64,000 nt of DNA. It comes from Hippophae tibetana (lineage: Eukaryota > Streptophyta > Magnoliopsida > Rosales > Elaeagnaceae). This document shows, one piece after another, positions 10,691 to 21,470 of the stretch. The notes beneath the pieces are model-generated. The model was given only the letters and a program-made list of their open reading frames with translations, was not told the origin of the DNA and ran no database searches. The number at the start of each line of letters is the position of its first letter. The first letter of the stretch is position 1. The position numbers and the translations under genes were made by a program. Location of the stretch: positions 13,984,601 to 14,048,600 of the forward strand of contig CM072805.1 in NCBI GenBank assembly GCA_037013495.1. The letters run 5' to 3'.

Positions 10691-11745
10691 CATACCATAG
10701 GTATCTAGCCTAATTAGGTTATCCAAACTAAATATAATGCGTCTTTTATTTATTTTTGCAATGTAGATGGAATGACAGATCAAGAGATATTAAATACCTT
10801 ATAGCAAATGGCCATGGTGTCAAATTCTTATAAAACTCAAATAGGCACAATTGATAAAACAGTAGTCGAATTAATAATAGTTGGCTTCTCAGGCTAACTA
10901 AAAGGATGGTGGGATCATCATCTCTTAAAACAACAACAGTTAGATATCTACAATGCGATATTGACTTATGAGTGTGGTATACCCATACTTGATCAACAAG
11001 GAGCTTCTATATAGGATGCAATATCCACATTACTCTTTACCATATCACATCATTTTATGGGAGATCTATCTCATCTAAAAGTTAAAAACGCATATCTTTT
11101 TTCCAACATAAAATGTAGGAAGATGAGTGATTTTCAAAATTATAAAACTACATTCATGTCTAGAGTTATGTTAAGAGATGACTCTATTCAACCATTCTGA
11201 AAGGAGAAGTTCCTAGCAAGACTTCCTCCCCTCTTGGGCGAGAAAACCAAAAACAAAATATGAGAAACATATAGGAATCATATCATCCCATATGATCAAT
11301 TAACCTATGGTGATTTGATCAGTTTTTCTTAAAAACAAGGTCTTCAAATATGTCAAGATTTGAAAATCCAAAAACAGATGAAATTGGAACTGAAACTCTC
11401 CAAGAGAGAAATTGGATCATTCTACAAATAGTTTGATGACAACTTCTCTATCGACAAAACCTACGAGGGTACGTCCAGTAAAAATATTTCAAGACCTTAT
11501 AAGAAACCACATAAGACTTATAAGACATTTTTAAAATCCAGAAAACCATTCTTTGAGAAAAGAATATTTTTTTTATAAAAAACCTTATAAAAGAAATTTT
11601 AATAAGGAATCAAAACCCCATGAAAAACCCGTTAATTTTTTTAAAGAGTTTAAATGTTATAAATGTGGAAAAAATACCACACTGCTAATTATTGAAAAAT
11701 GTCTAAAACACTTCATGAATTAAACCTTGAAGAAGACACCATGAA
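10690..11745 (+). pseudogene. EPRV capsid domain with broken zinc knuckle
   Basis: The signature GWWDHHL is encoded near 10900-10925 after a stretch reading like a capsid helix bundle (DGMTDQEILNT near 10768-10800). Basic, Lys/Tyr-rich sequence then leads to a CCHC knuckle: CYKCGK at 11655-11672. The His part (HTANY, from 11678) lies in a different frame and the final Cys codon is TGA. The knuckle is therefore split by a frameshift and ended by a stop. In the family this protein forms the particle, and the knuckle binds the pregenomic RNA. Other stops occur throughout. Confidence 0.65.
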
Positions 11746-12312
11746 CAAAATATCTTTTTTAATGGCAGATACATCATCATCTGAATCAGAATAATGGTCA
11801 GATGAAGCTTCAAATCCAAAGGATGATGAATTTGCATCCAGTAATTCTAATTCCTCTGATAAAAATATTAATGTATTAACTAAGGAAGAAGGTGAACAAC
11901 TTCAAAATAAAATCCTTAAGTTAAATGACCCTTCAATTACCAAACTATATATGGACCACTTGACAAAATCTTTAGCCAAATCCCAACCATTACAAAAAAA
12001 ATTGAACTTCCAAGTTTTAGCACAGGCTATTACAACCTCACTGCTGTTTTGGAAAGCAAGAACAAAATTATCAAACCAGAAAGTCAAATTCATGACTTAA
12101 AAACTGACATCAAAACTATTAAGTTTAAACTCCACCCGTTTAAAGAAAAACATAAGGAATATGATATCAAATTAAAATTACTAGATAAAAATGGAAATAA
12201 AACACCTAATTATGCAAGTGATTTTGACGATGAACTTACAACAAATTATCAAGAACTTAAAAATAGGGAAACAATTCCATAAAACGTTCTTAAAAATTTA
12301 AGACAAATCACC
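11746..12312 (+). pseudogene. EPRV capsid-protease linker, coiled-coil-like
   Basis: Acidic start, then a Lys/Glu-rich stretch. The open piece 12049-12282 reads MESKNKIIKPESQIHDLKTD with heptad-like spacing, suggesting a coiled coil. No enzymatic motif. It precedes the protease and is probably part of the same original polyprotein. Confidence 0.45.
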
Positions 12313-12600
12313 ACTAAGAAATATAAGGTGAGCATAACCCTTGTATTCTCTAATGAATCAAAACTTGAGACCATAGCCTTGTTTGATACAGGGTCTCAAT
12401 TGTATCAAACCATCAATTTTTCCGAGAAGGTTTTATCAACCGATAGAGGAACAACTCACTTCAGCCAATAAATCAAAAATGAGTATTATGGGAAAAACTA
12501 AAGTATCCAATCTCAAAAAATCATATCTCAAAAAAACTCCATTTGTAATAGTTTTTATATAGGCTATCCAGTCATACTAGGAACACCTTTCATGGATATC
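12313..12600 (+). pseudogene. EPRV aspartic protease domain
   Basis: The active-site motif LFDTGSQ is intact with DTGS at 12385-12396, and the closing block YPVILGTPFMDI lies at about 12565-12600, the usual order for a retropepsin-like domain. Between them the reading changes frame and contains stops (for example near 12468 and 12500), so no complete domain can be made. Confidence 0.7.
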
Positions 12601-14216
12601 ATCACCCCTTACCTTGTCAAGAATGATAAGATTTCTTTCCAAATTGGAGAGGAAACCTTCAGTTTTCCCTTTATCGAAGAGCCAAAAACTAGGAATCTCA
12701 ATCTTATTAGAGCCAATTCCATCCATCAGAAAGAGTTTTCTATTTTTATGAAACATAGAGAAAAATACAATTTCTATCTCAAAATAAAAGTTCAATCTTA
12801 CACTATTGAAAAAGAACTCCAATTACCAAAGGTAAAAGATAGTATCTCTAAACTACAAAACTCTTTTGAAAAAGAGGTTTGTTTTGAATTACCGAATGCT
12901 TTTTGGGATAGAAAAGAACACATGGTGGATCTACAATATGAATCATCGTTTGATGAGAAGGATATCATAACAAAAGGAAGGCCTATTCAAATGAATGGTG
13001 ACCTTGAACAATTCTATAGAAAAGAGATCAACAATCTCTTATCTAAAAAAATAATTTCAAAATCTAGATCATCGTGGAGTTGTGTGGCCTTCTATGTCAA
13101 CAAATCTACCGAGATTGAGATAGGAACTCCTCGGTTAGTCATTAATTATGAACCACTGAACCAAGCTCTAAAATGGATTAGGTACCCTATTCCAAACAAA
13201 AAAAATTGCTTCAAAAATTACATTCACCATCCATCCTTTCTAAGTTTGGTATGAAATCACGTTTCTAGCAAATTCAGATTGAACCTAGACATAGGTATAA
13301 AACTAAATTCACTGTCCTATTTGGATAATATGAGTGGAATGTCATGCCCTTTGGGCTTAAAAATGCACCTTCTGAATTTCAAAGTATTATGAATGATATA
13401 TTCAATCCTTATTCAGAATTTTGTATTGTGTACATCGATAATGTACTCATATTCTCTAAAGATGTTAGACAACATATCAAGCATCTTAAAACATTCTTTC
13501 TTATTATCAAAAGGAGTGGTCTGGCTCTATCAGCTAAAAAAACGACTCTTTTCCAAATCAATATAAGGTTTCTTGGACACAATGTATCCAATGGAATAGT
13601 TATTCCAATCGAACAATCTCTTGAGTTCACGACTACGTTTCCTGACAAGATCATCATTAAAACTTAGCTACAAAGATTTCTTAGTAGCTTAAATTACATT
13701 TTAAGTTTCTATCCCAACATCAATAGAATGGAAAAACCATTACATAACAGGCTTAAGAAAACTCTTGAGCCATCGATAGACGAACACACAAATATTGTGC
13801 AAAAAATAAAAGCACAAGTTCAAAACATTCCCTATTTACATCTTGTGGATCCAACACTTCCCATGTTAGTAGAAACTGATGCCAGAAAACTTGGATAAGG
13901 TGGGATATTAAAACAAGTCTAGCAAGATAAAGTACTTATACTTCAATTTGTCTCTGGTCATTGGAATGATTGTCAAAAGAATTATTCCACTGTCAAAAAA
14001 GAAGTATTAGCAATAGTACTTTGCATTTCTAAATTTCAATCATATTTATTAAATCAATTTTTTTTTGTTAAGAATTGATTACAAATATGCAAAAGAAATC
14101 TTATTAAAATATGTTAAAAATATTGCACCAAAACAAAATTTTGCTAGATGGAAAGCTTTATTAAGTGTAGAACAATTCATTATGAGATTTTATAACCAAA
14201 GAATTTCTCCAAAATA
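12586..14216 (+). pseudogene. EPRV reverse transcriptase and RNase H
   Basis: The first open block (12592-13254) carries the connection from protease and the RT fingers (RPIQMNGDLEQFYRKEI, SSWSCVAFYVN, PRLVINYEPLNQ, WIRYPIPNKK). The second (13344-13667) carries MPFGLKNAPSEFQSIMNDI and the active site. The catalytic box reads YIDN at 13431-13442 instead of YIDD, so one metal-binding Asp is lost. The thumb follows (FLGHNVSNGIV). RNase H pieces are LPMLVETDARKLG (about 13858-13896) and NYSTVKKEVLAIVLCISKFQ (about 13980-14040). A frameshift separates the blocks near 13254, and stops follow 13664. A caulimovirid RT copies pregenomic RNA to DNA; this one cannot. Confidence 0.85.
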
Positions 14217-14283
14217 GGTTCTAAGGTGAGTAAAAAGAAAAAAGAAAAAAGAAAAGTAGAAAAGGGAACCTTCTCCAAACACT

Positions 14284-14900
14284 TCTATCACTAGCCTATC
14301 ATCAGCCAAACCAATTATCACCTGGTCTGCAGTGGCCCAAGCCAAACCAGAATCATCCTCCCAGCAATTCCTGGAAGAACCATCACTAGAACTATCCTCT
14401 TTGGATGAAGATCTATATCAACGTATTCAAGAATGGGTACAAAATATGAAGGAATTACATGATTCAAAAGAAATCTTAATAGCTTATTGCAGCATCCTAG
14501 GATTGGGTACACCATCCAATATATTATCTTTAGCCTTTAAGGGTAAAGAAAAGGAAGCAACGTCTTCCAAATCAAAAACGTTTTAAAAATAATTAACTGG
14601 AACAATTTCCATTCCAGAAAGAAGGATAACAACTTCTACTTATTTTCCTCCAAAAGGAGAAACATAAGTTATTCCCAAATCAAAACCAACTTCTAGGTAT
14701 TTTCAAAAATAGCTAACTCAAATAGTTACAATTATTGAAAAGGGATTTTTTTATCAAAACCCATATTTAGCAATCCAAAACTTATTTGGAAAAGGATTCT
14801 TTGACAGACCTTTAGCCAACTCAAAAACCCCACAATACTACCAAAGTATTTTGGAAATTACTCATAATGTTGAATTCAATCGCTTCCATTACGCTATCAT
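14284..14900 (+). pseudogene. EPRV 3' reading frame of unknown function
   Basis: Downstream of RNase H. The piece 14332-14586 is acidic and Ser-rich (SLELSSLDEDLYQRIQEW). After stops, the reading continues with FYQNPYLAIQNLFGKGFF and PQYYQSILEITHNVEF up to about 14880. It could be the end of the polyprotein or a separate ORF2-like product as in some EPRV genera. I recognise no domain. Confidence 0.45.
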
Positions 14901-15082
14901 ATTCTCACAAACTCTCAACCTCTTTTATATTGTGTTTTCTTTATTTGCATTTATTTATTTATAAGTAGGTTTAAGTTTTCATTTTCTTATTTCTTTATTC
15001 AAGTTTTATTTATTTAAATTCTTGTTAGTTTGTAAATTAATATGGTCGGCTAAGCCACCTAATCTATCAATATAATATGTTA
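14900..15082 (+). other. EPRV 3' non-coding/promoter region
   Basis: T-rich, non-coding stretch between the last viral coding homology and the right terminal repeat, including TTTATTTATTTATAAGTAGG (about 14945-14964), a possible TATA region. In caulimovirids the pregenomic promoter lies here, just upstream of the repeated R segment. Confidence 0.4.
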
Positions 15083-15140
15083 TTTGTTAAGCATGTGTTC
15101 TTAATATTTATATTTAACTCTATTGTTAACTCCCCAGATC
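15083..15140 (+). repeat. EPRV right terminal direct repeat
   Basis: Second copy of the 58-bp repeat at 7686-7743. Beyond it, similarity to the viral primer-site region fades within about 20 bp and Tat LTR sequence resumes. Confidence 0.8.
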
Positions 15141-15150
15141 ATTGAGCCTA

Positions 15151-15462
15151 TTATGTAATGGTTTGGCCATTCTATTAATGTCGGGACATATACTTAAAAT
15201 GTAATTTAAGCTACCAAGAAATCTTTGTAGCTCAGTTTTATCGATGATCTTATGAGGAAACTTAGTCATGAACAGCCATTGTACTTAGTCTAGTCCTTTA
15301 AAAGTTTCTTTATAAATCCCAGAAATCATTCCCTCTTGGCCCTACCTCTTCTGGGTAACGCCTCTCTGAAGATCTTTTTAGGGTGGGCAAAGAGGGTGAA
15401 GCCACTTTTGAAAATCTGTCTTCTCACCAATTTCTATCTCTAAAAATCGGATCATCCAAATA
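15151..15462 (+). repeat. Tat 5' LTR, right part
   Basis: Lies between the pararetrovirus and the Tat primer-binding site, so by position it is the remaining R/U5 part of the 5' LTR. The right LTR is too truncated to confirm it by alignment. An ORF crossing it (15383-15565) is chance. Confidence 0.55.
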
Positions 15463-15480
15463 TTTTGGCGCCCATTATAA
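15463..15480 (+). other. Tat primer-binding site
   Basis: TTTTGGCGCCCATTATAAGG resembles the TTGGCGCCCACC-type site at the internal start of Tat-lineage elements. It fixes the 5' LTR/internal boundary. Confidence 0.65.
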
Positions 15481-15676
15481 GGCTCAGAATTTGAAGGCTG
15501 AACCTTGGCTTCTGACCCTTTATTTTCAAGGATTCAACCCATGTTTTGAGAGAGAGATCTCGTAAACAAGATCCTTACATCATGTTTTCTAAGAACCATA
15601 TTCATAATGGTAGGGAATGTGAGGTGAGAACAGACTGAGACTAGTGAATGAAATAGAATCTTTATCACATGACCAT
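15481..15676 (+). other. Tat internal leader, first part
   Basis: Non-coding leader after the primer-binding site, interrupted at 15677 by the solo LTR and resuming at 17425/17430. It ends with ACCAT (15672-15676), the target-site copy. Confidence 0.6.
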
Positions 15677-17424
15677 TGATGAGCAAAAACCGGCATCGCT
15701 GATTCTTGCCAATACTTTGGTTTTAATATTTATAAACTCTCGCAAGTACACGAATCATTTCGTAGAAAATGATAAGTATACTCCCAAGGTCGATCTAAGG
15801 AAGGAATGTATGTGGTTTTTAATTTATTATTCAAACTTTTAGAAACAAAATTAAATCCTAAACATCCTGTCACGATATTTTGGGGTTTTGTGTTTTTAAT
15901 CTAATTACATAAAATTAAACATAGATTCAATAAACATTCATGCAAATTTTATCATTTATAATGGCGGAGTATTTATGGATATAATAACTAAGTTAATTAT
16001 GCTTGCTCATATTATTTAGGTTATTAAAGATATGAATTGATATTTATTGATTCTCCCTTTTTTGTATGAATACCACCTTTGGTGGGGTTAGATATTCTTT
16101 GTTAACTAAACAAATCAATTAACACCTATGGGTGGGGTTGATAACTAATTTGCCTAATTAAATTAATTCATTTTTCTAAGAGATTGAAAATGAACCATTT
16201 AAATGCCACCTTTGGTGGGGTTAGACAGTTTAAACTTTATTCAAGATGTCCAAATTAAACCTAAGAATTTAGTTATCCAAGTACTAACTTTCAAGTTTTA
16301 AAACCACTACTGAAAACATGTCGTCAATACATTTTCAGATAATAATTCTTATAAAAACTTTTGAAATAGAGCTTCACTCTAACTACCGGGCGATTGTACC
16401 ATCAAATAAAAGAGCACTCCTCTAAACCAGACCGGATAACTAAACCTTAAAATCTAATTTTCAGGTTTAAGTTTGTAATGAAAAATAATATATTTCTCTC
16501 TAACATTCTTAATATAAAATCTTGAATAAAAAAAATCAATTCATTTTAGAGATTTTTACCTATTTAATATTTTGCAAGCATAACAACGTTATTATTACAT
16601 CATGTTTACTAAACAGCCAGCACAGTTAAATTTAATCATAGACAAATTAAATATAACATGTAAGAATAAAGTATAAAAAATAACTGTAAAGAAAATAAAA
16701 TCCTTACAGAACTTTGACGCTATTCCCGTTGTTGGAAAACCTCCAAGCGGAATTTGCACTCCTATTTATTGAATCAATAGCTAAATTATTACAAAAACAT
16801 AACTAGTTCTTCCCAAAAAGGGAAGAACTCTAAAACTAAGAGAAATTAACTAAGAAAAGCTAAAAACTAAGAAAACATAAGAAAAAATAAAGAAAACTAA
16901 AAATCTAAGAAAAGAGAGAAAGAAAGAAGAGAGAAGTGTGTTTTAAAGGTGTGTTTTGAAGTAAAGGGAAGGGGGGTATTTATAGGTGAGGATGGAGAGA
17001 AAAAGTAGAGAATAAAATATAAAAATGCGGATTGGTGATTGCTGACGTCATTTGATGAACAGTAGCCGCGCGTGCAGTTTTGCGCGGATGAACAGTAGCC
17101 GCACGCGCGGTGGGTGCTGGCGGCGCGGCGGCGAGTTTTTCTCCTTTTTGACCTTTTTGACCCATTTTGTCCAATTTTTGCATATTTGTTGACCTTTCCC
17201 CATTTATTTATTAATATATTTGTGATGTATTGCTTCAAGTATTCCTCTTTGAGTCTTTAAGTTGCATTTTTAAGCCAAAATACCTAAAAAATAATAAAAA
17301 TACCCGTGATTCCGAAAAAGACAAATTTATATAAATATATGATAAAACATATAAATATATATATTTTTAATCAATTAATGTGCATAAAATCATGGTTATT
17401 TTAGTGCTTTTTGAGCACTCATCA
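15677..17424 (-). mobile_element. Solo LTR with exact 5-bp target-site duplication
   Basis: A complete 1748-bp LTR in minus orientation: it begins TGATGAGTGCTCAAAAAGC (17424 downward) and ends GGTTTTTGCTCATCA (15677), with 7-bp terminal inverted repeats TGATGAG/CTCATCA. It is flanked by ACCAT at 15672-15676 and 17425-17429. It carries TGACGTCA (17043-17050), a TATA box (16977-16985 minus) and a GC-rich block (about 17060-17145). No internal retrotransposon sequence adjoins it, so a full element probably inserted here and was reduced by LTR-LTR recombination. It is the full-length reference for the copies at 5034, 33095, 37250 and 63663. Confidence 0.9.
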
Positions 17425-17429
17425 ACCAT

Positions 17430-17930
17430 ACCTTCCAAATCCATAAAGAGGCTTGAGTTGAACCATGAGTTGAGGTACGAGTTGAGATCGATCCCTATCA
17501 AGAGAAACTTTTCAATTTCTTGAGCTAAGAAGAGAGTTCGAGGAGAGCATACGAGAAAACAGAGTAATACACTTGCGATCATATCCGTACTTTCTATCAA
17601 GTCAAACTAATAACCTTGTTATTAGTGAGTTTGGGCCAACTCCCATAAAAAATGAGCCTATTAGGATAACAATTTAGTAGATGGTATTCCTCCTCCTAAT
17701 GCTATTGGGCTAAAAAATGAATAATTATTGGAAGAAAGAAGGATCTAGGAGTCACTCTTCCAAGCATTAGAAGAAACAAATAGAAAATAAGACAAGGCCC
17801 TTAAAGATACTAACAAAAGGAAAGACAACGATAAGTCACACTATGATTTAGATTGGGATTGTTAAAATTTATGTGTATCTCCTTTCTCTTATGAAATAGG
17901 GGACAATGAGCCACCAACCAGATTCATTGC
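17430..17930 (+). other. Tat internal leader, second part
   Basis: Continuation of the Tat leader after the solo LTR. No coding homology until about 17930. The opposite-strand ORF 17367-17600 is spurious. Confidence 0.5.
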
Positions 17931-18810
17931 TCTTTGGAGTCTAGATTACTAATGGATGAAGGATCCGGTAACTCACGTTCAGCATTTCAAGATAGCTATG
18001 GCCCTTGTGAGCCTCACTCGAGACAAGATAGAGGCCATGATGTGCAAACTCTTTGCTACCATAACCTTATTCTCTTAATTTCCAAGTTTTTCATCACCAA
18101 CTATGCTAGTAAAAAGCCCACGAGGAAAGAATATCATCACCTCTTCTCGAACATCCATGGAAATGGAGAGTTTATTGAGGAATACATGAGAAGGTTTAGA
18201 GAGGAAAATCTTGAAATAATGAACTATCCTAACTCTATTCCGATAGATTCTTTCTAATAGGGTTTATTAAGAAGTTTTGATTTATTTTCTAAGTTAACCA
18301 AAATATTTCCATATACGATGGATGTGGGTTATGGAAAGGCCAGAAAGTTTGTTAATTTGGAAAGGGAGTTGGAATTAGATGAAAATAGCAAGGCCACTAT
18401 AGAAACTACACAAGAAAAGGAAAAAAAAAGAATAAACTTGGACATATCAAATAAGGACAAAATTATTAACATAAATAAATGCTTTGCTCTATATTACAAA
18501 GAGGGTGATCAATAGCCAAAAAAATAAGGGACCTTAGGGTAGGTCATTATCTCCTTTCAGAGGTCTACCTTTGAGAGTAAGTCTAGCTCAAGTTATGTTG
18601 AGGATGGAGAGAGAGTAAAACATTAGATGGCCACCAAAAATGAGGACATCTTTTAGAGAAACATCTAAATGGTGTGCCTTTCACAAAGATATAGGCCACA
18701 AAACGTAGGATTTCAAACATCTAAAGACAGAAGTAGAAAATTTTTTGTCCAAAGGGTATTTGAGTGACCTCACAAGAAACGATAGTAGAGAAGCTGATTG
18801 ATAGCCCTAA
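17930..18810 (+). pseudogene. Tat gag relic
   Basis: Gag forms the virus-like particle of the retrotransposon. Readable pieces: HVQHFKIAMALVSLTRDKIE (frame 1, about 17967-18030), then after a frame change KFFITNYASKKPTRKEYHHL and EFIEEYMRRFREENLEIMNY (open piece 17934-18257), typical of the Tat Retrotrans_gag region. After a stop, 18318-18515 is Lys/Glu-rich. Near 18670-18760 comes a knuckle-like WCAFHKDIGHKT in which the last Cys is replaced (DFKHL follows). Several TAG stops and at least one frameshift are present. Confidence 0.75.
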
Positions 18811-18879
18811 TGTGAAACTTTGAAGCTACCTACTCAACCAATTAAAAGGATATAGCCACACAATGAAGCTAATGTGAGG

Positions 18880-19440
18880 ATCATCCATACTATATATGAG
18901 GACTTGGGTTCAATGGGGCCTCCAATAATGCATGTACGTAAAAGATAGGCTAGAGACTTGCATAGGTTACCTCAAGTTTATAATTTGAATAGAGGGATGT
19001 CCACTACAATAGTAATGATGAGACCTCATTTCCCTATGAAAACCCTTTGGTAATCACCCTATGGGTAGGATCCTATGATATCTACAAAATCTTGATTAAT
19101 ACTGGGACCTCTTTTGACCTTTTTTTCTATCAATGATGAAAGTGTTAGGTGTGAAAGAGTACAAAATTATAATGAGGGAGCTTTCTTTAGTGGGATTCGA
19201 CAATAGCATTACCTTTGTAGTTAGGATCATGATATTACCTGTCATGACAACGTGATCTATAGTCATGACCAACTTTGCGGTGATTGATGTCCCAACTCAT
19301 TATAATTCCATTATGGGTAGATCATAGATACATAAGATGAAAGCAATTCCTTCTACTTTCCACCAAATCATCAAATACCCAAACAAAGAGAGCATAAACT
19401 AGATAATTGGGGACCAAGAAAAGAAAGAGTTGTTATAATG
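18880..19440 (+). pseudogene. Tat aspartic protease relic
   Basis: ILINTGTSFDL at about 19090-19122 stands where the protease active site (normally DTG) should be, so Asp is changed to Asn. The second half reads MTNFAVIDVPTHYNSIMGRS and MKAIPSTFHQIIKYPN (about 19265-19380), the usual end of a Tat protease. Frames differ and stops intervene. Confidence 0.7.
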
Positions 19441-19599
19441 CTACAATGAAGGAAGTGGTTCCAAAGTAGCAATTATAGTATAGGTCTCATCAAAAAAGAC
19501 CAAAGGCAGATACCTAGTGGAATTGGTTGATTCAAATGAAGTTTGAGATTTATAAGTTGAAAGATAAAGGGGAAAACCATTCTTTGAAATTGAGTGATG

Positions 19600-20400
19600 A
19601 CATAACAACAAAAGTTTAGGAGAAACTATCACAATTCCTTAGAGACAACTTCAATTTCTTTGCATGGAAGCTTGGAGATATGCCCGAAATTGACTTAGAG
19701 ATTATAACCCATAAGTTGAATGTTGATCCAAAAGCTAGAACTATCAAACAAAGGAAGAGAAAGTTTCCAAGAGAAAAGAATGAGGTGATTAAAGGTCAAG
19801 TCACCACACTTAAAGAGATGTAGATTATTAGAGAAGTAGATTACCTATCCTGGTTGTCAAATGTGGTGCTAGTAAAAAAGGCTTGTGGATCACCCTACAT
19901 ATGTGTAGCCTTCACAGATTTGAATAATGCATGCCCAAAGGATTGCTTTGCTAAGTATTTATTAGTTGGTCGATGCTACCCCCAATTTTTATTTGATGAG
20001 CTTTCTTGATGCATATTCTGGTTGTCATCAAATTAGAATGCACTCAGAAGATGAAGAGAAAATGTATTCTATTATTGAGGAAGGAAATTTCTATTACACT
20101 CGAATTCCATTTGGTTTAAAGAATGTAGGAGCTACGTATTAACACCTTGTCAATAAGATGTATGTTGATATGCTTGGAAGGAATCTGAAAGCATATGTGG
20201 ATGATATGGTGATAAAGTCAATATAACTTATGAACCATGTCAAAGACTTGGAAGAAATATTTCGCATGATCTGAAGGTATAATATAAGACTAAACCCTAA
20301 AAGATTTGTCTTTGTTGTTGATTCAGGGAAATTCCTAAGATATCTTGTATCGACTTGAGGAAATGAGGCCAATCCAGACAAGATACAAGCCTTGGTCAAC
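19600..20400 (+). pseudogene. Tat reverse transcriptase relic with intact YVDD
   Basis: Pieces in order: IREVDYLSWLSNVVLVKKA, DLNNACPKDCF, then after a frameshift near 19960 MSFLDAYSGCHQIRMHSEDE, FYYTRIPFGLKNVGATY and AYVDDMVIKS. The catalytic YVDD at 20194-20205 is preserved. Stops include TAA inside ATY-HL (about 20142), where Gln is usual, and TAA at about 20224. RT copies element RNA in the particle. This is the clearest diagnostic part of the Tat element. Confidence 0.85.
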
Positions 20401-20995
20401 ACGAAACCTCCTAGTAATCATAATAGAATTCAACAACTAAACAAAAGAATAGTGCAACTCAATAGATTCAATTTAAAATGCACTAAAAATGCTTAATGTT
20501 CTTTAAAATGTTGAGAAAGAACACGTTGGTTTTCCAAAACAAAGATTATTACAAAGCTTTTCAAAGAATCAAATAGTATCTGAGCAAGCCTCCAATCTTG
20601 GTCAGCCCCAGCCTAGGAAAAAAAGCTATGTTTATATTTTGGTATTACTCCTTAGACTTGCAGTGCCATACTTCTTGATGAAAGAGACAAGATCTAACAC
20701 CCTATTTACTACATTAGCCAGATCCTGACAGATCCCCAAAGCCAATATCCAACAATTAATTTGTTGGCCTTCACTCTAAAAGTGATAGCACGAAAAATTA
20801 GACATTACTTTAGATCATTTATAATGGTAGTGCTCACCTCTCAACTTCTAAAGATCATGTTGACAAAGACAAAGGTAGCAGAAAGACTGGTACATATTGC
20901 AATAGAGTTGAGAGAATATGATATCAAGTATATATCTATGGCTTCGATAAAAGCTCAAGCATTGGCAGATTTTGTTCCTAGGTTTAGTGAGTCAC
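20400..20995 (+). pseudogene. Tat RNase H (first copy) relic
   Basis: After RT, degraded palm/connection sequence leads to IYYISQILTDPQSQYPTIN, then the open piece 20761-21045 with LLAFTLKVIARKIRHYF, LTKTKVAERLVHIAIELREY and ISMASIKAQALADFVPRF. The last matches the end of the gypsy RNase H region. Stops and frame changes occur in 20410-20700. Confidence 0.75.
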
Positions 20996-21049
20996 TAGAA
21001 GTTAGAACTAACAAAGTAAAAGGAAAAGCATGCGGTATGGATTAAAAGG

Positions 21050-21470
21050 AAATACTAACCTAGTGGGTATTTATTGATGGAATTCAAAATTTTAAAGGAG
21101 TAGGGCTAAAGGTCATTATAATAGATCATGATGAAAATTGTTTCAAATATGCTATCAGAATAGACTTCCAAGTGACCAATAACATTGCAGAATACAAGGA
21201 AACTATATTTGGTGCTATGACTTCAAAGAAACTCAGAGCCAATATCATTATCTTGCATAGTGATCCATAGTTGGTGGTCAATAAATACTTGGGCACGTTT
21301 GAGGCTAAAACTAGCAAGATGAAGAGATATGTAGAGAGGCTAAGAAATGAATGCTTAAAATTTGCTCATTTTGAGATCAAGAAAATATTGAGAAATGAGA
21401 ATGGTCATGCTGAAACAATGGTAGTAGAAAAAATAGCAAGAAGTATTAGTGAGACCACCAATATATAGCT
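21050..21470 (+). pseudogene. Second, archaeal-type RNase H (Tat lineage hallmark)
   Basis: WVFIDGIQNFKGVGLKVIII at 21061-21120 gives the first catalytic Asp block of a second RNase H. NNIAEYKETIFGAM and ANIIILHSDPQLVVNKYLG-type sequence follow, the last interrupted by TAG at about 21268 where CAG (Gln) is expected. The open piece 21271-21468 continues with KMKRYVERLRNECLKFAHFE and ILRNENGHAETMVVEKIA. An additional RNase H between RNase H and integrase is known for Tat-lineage elements, which supports the classification. Confidence 0.8.

Larger units (their letters stand above)
7675..15150 (+). mobile_element. Endogenous pararetrovirus (Caulimoviridae-like), integrated and decayed
   Basis: One unit of about 7.4 kb lies between 58-bp direct repeats (7686-7743 and 15083-15140; 53 of 58 positions identical by eye, no gaps, offset 7397 bp), matching a caulimovirid genome length. 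The order is tRNA-Met primer site, leader, movement-protein region, capsid with zinc knuckle, aspartic protease, RT, RNase H and a further 3' reading frame, all on the plus strand. There is no integrase, as expected for this family. The layout recalls petuvirus/florendovirus-type EPRVs, but I cannot place the genus. It sits inside the Tat 5' LTR. Dozens of stops and several frameshifts make it non-functional. Confidence 0.85.
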
